From contig NZ_JARGYT010000058.1 of assembly GCF_034470605.1 (NCBI RefSeq), forward strand, positions 1 to 7,846: DNA of 7,846 bases. Reading direction: 5' to 3'. A program made the translations under genes and the position numbers. Source of the stretch: Cyrtobacter comes. GTDB lineage: Bacteria > Pseudomonadota > Alphaproteobacteria > Rickettsiales > Midichloriaceae. The notes below the pieces were generated by a model that ran no database searches, was not told the DNA's origin, and saw only the letters and a list, made by a program, of their open reading frames with translations. Below, piece after piece: positions 6,190 through 7,846 of this stretch. Each line of letters starts with the position of its first letter. The stretch's first letter is position 1.

Positions 6190-6218
6190 TTGACAGAATG
6201 AGTATACCCAGATATCAA
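6190..6218 (+). promoter_or_regulatory. Promoter of the small Ser/Lys-rich gene
   Basis: A perfect TTGACA (6190-6195) is followed after 17 bases by TATCAA (6213-6218, four of six consensus bases). The start of transcription would be near 6225, about 26 bases before the ATG at 6251. It physically overlaps the minus-strand engB promoter. Confidence 0.5.
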
Positions 6219-6228
6219 TTACTTTCAA
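6201..6228 (-). promoter_or_regulatory. engB promoter
   Basis: On the minus strand, TTGAAA (6228-6223), 16 bases, TATACT (6206-6201). Each box matches five of six consensus bases. Transcription would begin near 6194, about 20 bases before the engB ATG. The boxes interleave with those of the rightward promoter. Confidence 0.5.
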
Positions 6229-6250
6229 ATTTTTGAATTTTGCTTGGTCT

Positions 6251-6514
6251 ATGTCTAGTGCATCCAAAGCCTCTAAGGCACCTAAAACTTCTAAAGCTTC
6301 TGCATCTAAGGGCTCCAAGAATGAGATTAGCAATAGGGGGGCAGCAACAGTTTTGAAAACATATGGTGGTAGGACTGTAGAACCTGTTAGATACGCAGGT
6401 AGCATAATTGGCCACGGTAGTTACATGGCTGCACGTTTTCAGGATGATGGATCTTTGGTACTAGATTCTTTGGGCGTTCCTGTACCTTACAGAAATATAC
6501 AACTTCCATCTTAA
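6251..6514 (+). CDS. Small Ser/Lys/Ala-rich protein of unknown function
   Basis: The 87-residue protein starts at the ATG at 6251; a TTG at 6233 is an alternative start. Residues 2-23 are low in complexity: SSASKASKAPKTSKASASKG carries repeated SK(A) units and is strongly basic, like the flexible DNA- or RNA-binding tails of histone-like proteins. Residues 35-83 look like a compact folded domain with GGRTVEPVRY, GSIIGHGSYMAARF (50-63) and DSLGVPVPYRNI (72-83). I do not recognise the family. There is no signal peptide or membrane segment. A near-consensus promoter lies 26-60 bases upstream, and a weak terminator follows, so it is probably monocistronic. It diverges from engB and precedes pal by about 170 bp. 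The antisense frames give Leu-rich products that are mirror artefacts of the Ser/Lys codons. That it is a real gene is likely; any function would be a guess. Confidence 0.7.
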   Translation: MSSASKASKAPKTSKASASKGSKNEISNRGAATVLKTYGGRTVEPVRYAGSIIGHGSYMAARFQDDGSLVLDSLGVPVPYRNIQLPS

Positions 6515-6522
6515 TAATAAAA

Positions 6523-6554
6523 AGTGTACATTAAGAAATGTGGCACTAATTTTT
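6523..6554 (+). terminator. Weak terminator after the small gene
   Basis: AGUG pairs with CACU and ACAU with AUGU around a 6-base loop, with a small asymmetric internal loop, then AAUUUUU. It starts 9 bases after the TAA at 6514. The stem is imperfect, but the U run is in the right place. Confidence 0.4.
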
Positions 6555-6622
6555 CATGCTCGTTCTGATTTACCCTTTTGTTAACTTCTAGCCACTCATT
6601 TGTGAATATTTTTTAAAGTTAC

Positions 6623-6651
6623 TTGACTGATAAAGAGCAAGGTAATAGTTT
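6623..6651 (+). promoter_or_regulatory. Possible pal promoter
   Basis: TTGACT (6623-6628), 17 bases, TAGTTT (6646-6651). A better -10 box, TATACT (6662-6667), lies closer to the gene but lacks a -35 partner. Either could drive pal; the choice is uncertain. Confidence 0.3.
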
Positions 6652-6686
6652 CTTGCGTTAGTATACTTGTTTTCACTCTTTGTGTG

Positions 6687-7193
6687 ATGTTTAAAAGTTT
6701 GTTTATGTCCTCTGTACTGATTCTATCTCTTGCTGCTTGTACTAAAAAGGAGCAGGGTGGTACAGATGGCGGTATTTCTAAGGGTAGGTTATATGAGGAC
6801 AGTTACAGCCCATCTGGTAGATATAGTGAGTATGTTGAGGCTGTAAAATCTACTGGTAGTAAAGTTTATTTTGATTTTGATAGCAACAGACTTAGTGATG
6901 AGGCTAAAATTCTTCTTAATGAGCTTGCCTTGTATATGAATGAAAATCAAGGAAGGAGATTTATGATAGAAGGGCATTGTGATATAAGGGGTGAACAGTC
7001 TTATAATATTGCTCTTGGTTATAATAGAGCAAGTGCTGTTGTGGAATACCTAAAAAATAGAGGTATCGATGGAAGCAGGCTTGTTGCAATTTCTCGTGGC
7101 AAAGAAGAACCTGAATTTTTAGGCTCAACCCCAGAGGCTCATGCCAAAAATCGCAGAGCCCGTATCATTGAGCTACGTCCGGAAGAAAATTAA
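6687..7193 (+). CDS. pal: Peptidoglycan-associated lipoprotein Pal
   Basis: Pal is an outer-membrane lipoprotein whose periplasmic OmpA-like domain binds peptidoglycan and TolB, tying the envelope together during division. From the ATG at 6687 (a GTG directly before it is the alternative) it has 168 residues, normal for Pal. The signal peptide ends in the lipobox LAAC with acylated C18; Thr follows, so there is no inner-membrane retention Asp. A Gly/Ser-rich linker precedes the OmpA domain, with VYFDFDSN (60-67), EGHCDIRGEQSYNIALGYNRA (95-115) and NRRARI (155-160). The Asp and Arg residues that hold diaminopimelate are present. tolQRAB and cpoB do not flank it here, although pal usually closes a tol operon. 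It is followed by a strong hairpin. Presence of Pal implies a peptidoglycan-like layer. Identity is firm. Confidence 0.95.
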   Translation: MFKSLFMSSVLILSLAACTKKEQGGTDGGISKGRLYEDSYSPSGRYSEYVEAVKSTGSKVYFDFDSNRLSDEAKILLNELALYMNENQGRRFMIEGHCDIRGEQSYNIALGYNRASAVVEYLKNRGIDGSRLVAISRGKEEPEFLGSTPEAHAKNRRARIIELRPEEN

Positions 7194-7215
7194 TACCACA
7201 TTTAGTGGGCAATTG

Positions 7216-7252
7216 GGGGCAACACATAAATGTATCATTTATGTGTTGCTTC
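7216..7252 (+). terminator. Strong hairpin after pal
   Basis: GCAACACATAAA (7219-7230) and TTTATGTGTTGC (7238-7249) are perfect inverted repeats around the loop TGTATCA, and G-U and G-C pairs extend the stem outward. It lies 25 bases after the pal stop. Only UUCU follows rather than a U run, so it may protect the 3' end or stop transcription with Rho. The stem would form on either strand. Confidence 0.55.
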
Positions 7253-7265
7253 TCATCAGGCCTTT

Positions 7266-7373
7266 ATGGAGTTTTTATATTGCACCGCTTTTTTAAAAGC
7301 TAATAAGTTTGAAAAAGGTGTTAAAAGAGGCAGGCCTAGCTGTATAGTACTAGATTATGGTGAGTTGGATTAG
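7266..7373 (+). pseudogene. Possible transposase N-terminal scrap
   Basis: An ATG opens a 35-codon ORF ending in TAG. The segment LKANKFEKGVKRGRPSC faintly resembles the N-terminal ...K-RGRPSK-LS-ED... region of IS5-type transposases, after which the similarity is lost (IVLDYGELD-stop). It begins only 14 bases after the pal hairpin, and no good ribosome site is seen. It is either a decayed transposase start or a chance ORF. Confidence 0.22.
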
Positions 7374-7738
7374 TTATAAGATAGGTCACACACCGTCAAA
7401 TTACCGCACATTTATTATAAAAATATGAATCCATTAAATGTTGTTATTGGCAATTGTATGAATCCACAGAATTCAGCTCCATAAACTCTTTAAGCGCGCC
7501 GCGCTCTACTTGAACATTTATCCATTAGCTAGATACTTTTGTTAATCTATATTCAATATTATACAATAAATTAAGCTTTGCCTAAGTGACATTTAAAAGA
7601 AAATACCAACATCATACAGATTTTGGCAAAAAAGTCATAACATATGTAAATAGATGTATAATCATTTAAAATTACATTGATAAAATTGCTAGGTCCATGG
7701 CTTGCTCTAAGCTAGTGATATTACATAATAAGGCATTA
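7374..7738. other. Gene-poor decaying spacer with short repeats
   Basis: No ORF above about 25 codons looks coding on either strand. The stretch holds the 10-bp direct repeat TATGAATCCA (7424-7433 and 7457-7466, 33 bp apart) and a GC-rich near-palindrome AGCGCGCCGCGCT (7493-7505) that is out of character with the AT-rich surroundings. A minus-strand frame through it gives QVERGALKEFMELNSVDS, open for only 26 codons and unrecognised. Most likely degraded DNA between pal and the IS1-type remnant. Confidence 0.45.
7424..7466. repeat. 10-bp direct repeat, 33-bp period
   Basis: TATGAATCCA occurs at 7424-7433 and 7457-7466. There are only two copies, so an operator pair, a residue of duplication or chance cannot be told apart. 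Confidence 0.3.
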
Positions 7739-7846
7739 TCATGCATACATAGATAGCGCCAAATCTCTAAACCTCCACATAGCCATCCTGAGCATGATTG
7801 GGCATTTAGAGTAACGCTTTGTTCTTCTGGTTAATCGGGCCAGCAT
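7739..7846 (-). pseudogene. IS1-type transposase, C-terminal end (cut by window edge)
   Basis: Reading leftward from the window end, 35 codons run to TGA at 7741-7739. The segment LARLTRRTKRYSKC followed by PIML matches the end of IS1-family transposases, which typically read (Y/H)LARxxRxTxCYSKSxxML. The usual Cys before Tyr is Arg, and the tail after IMLRMAMWRF is unlike active relatives, so the copy may be decayed. The main part of the gene, with its DDE residues, lies beyond the window. The ATG at the very edge is internal to the gene, not its start. Confidence 0.55.

Noticed and set aside
6187..6415. Two open frames on the - strand opposite the Ser/Lys-rich gene, one Leu/Ala-rich
   Set aside because: They mirror the SK(A) repeat codons, overlap the engB promoter region, and the sense frame has a better start, promoter and protein-like C-terminal half.
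6789..6977. 62-codon frame on the - strand inside pal
   Set aside because: It is antisense to a certain pal gene and has no protein-like features.
7407..7498. Minus-strand frame giving QVERGALKEFMELNSVDS and plus-strand frame MNPLNVVIGNCMNPQNSAP
   Set aside because: Both are 19-26 codons long, lack ribosome sites, and match nothing I can name.
1..7846. tRNA, rRNA, CRISPR array or riboswitch
   Set aside because: No T-loop GTTCGA-type motif with cloverleaf potential, no spaced repeat array and no known riboswitch core was seen on either strand.

Overview
The window is AT-rich bacterial DNA carrying seven conserved genes, one small unrecognised gene, one candidate micro-peptide gene, and worn transposase ends at both edges. 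A flagellar fliF-fliG-fliH block, a stand-alone MEP-pathway IspD, weak Shine-Dalgarno sequences, single-gene transcription units and IS debris together suggest an intracellular alphaproteobacterium. The best guess is a flagellum-gene-bearing member of Rickettsiales such as Midichloriaceae: Rickettsia itself lacks the MEP pathway, and most Rickettsiales lack flagellar genes. This assignment is inference from gene content, not from a marker gene.

Layout. Positions 1-140 hold the 3' end of an IS5-type transposase gene (+). Positions 141-606 are gene-poor except for a 30-codon ORF on the minus strand (282-374) with the best ribosome binding site in the window and a Gly-Gly plus Cys-x-Cys layout. 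Positions 607-3773 (-) are fliF, fliG and fliH, transcribed in that order with overlapping ends. Positions 3978-6174 (-) are ispD, ybeY and engB, separated by 90-230 bp gaps, several with their own promoter-like sequences. At 6175-6250 transcription diverges: engB reads left, and a small Ser/Lys/Ala-rich protein gene followed by pal reads right. A 12-bp perfect hairpin follows pal. Positions 7250-7738 look like decaying intergenic DNA, and 7739-7846 (-) is the C-terminal end of an IS1-type transposase.

How the genes fit together. FliF (MS ring), FliG (rotor/switch) and FliH (export ATPase regulator) form the start of a classical fliFGHIJ operon, but fliI and fliJ do not follow and the block ends near IS debris. 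IspD makes isoprenoid precursors by the MEP route. YbeY and EngB act in ribosome and rRNA maturation. Pal anchors the outer membrane to peptidoglycan, here without tol genes beside it. These housekeeping genes appear to be neighbours by chance, as expected in a rearranged genome.

The main candidates for something undescribed are the 282-374 micro-peptide and the 87-residue Ser/Lys-rich protein. Secondary points are the altered FliG rotor charges and the EngB G4 substitution.
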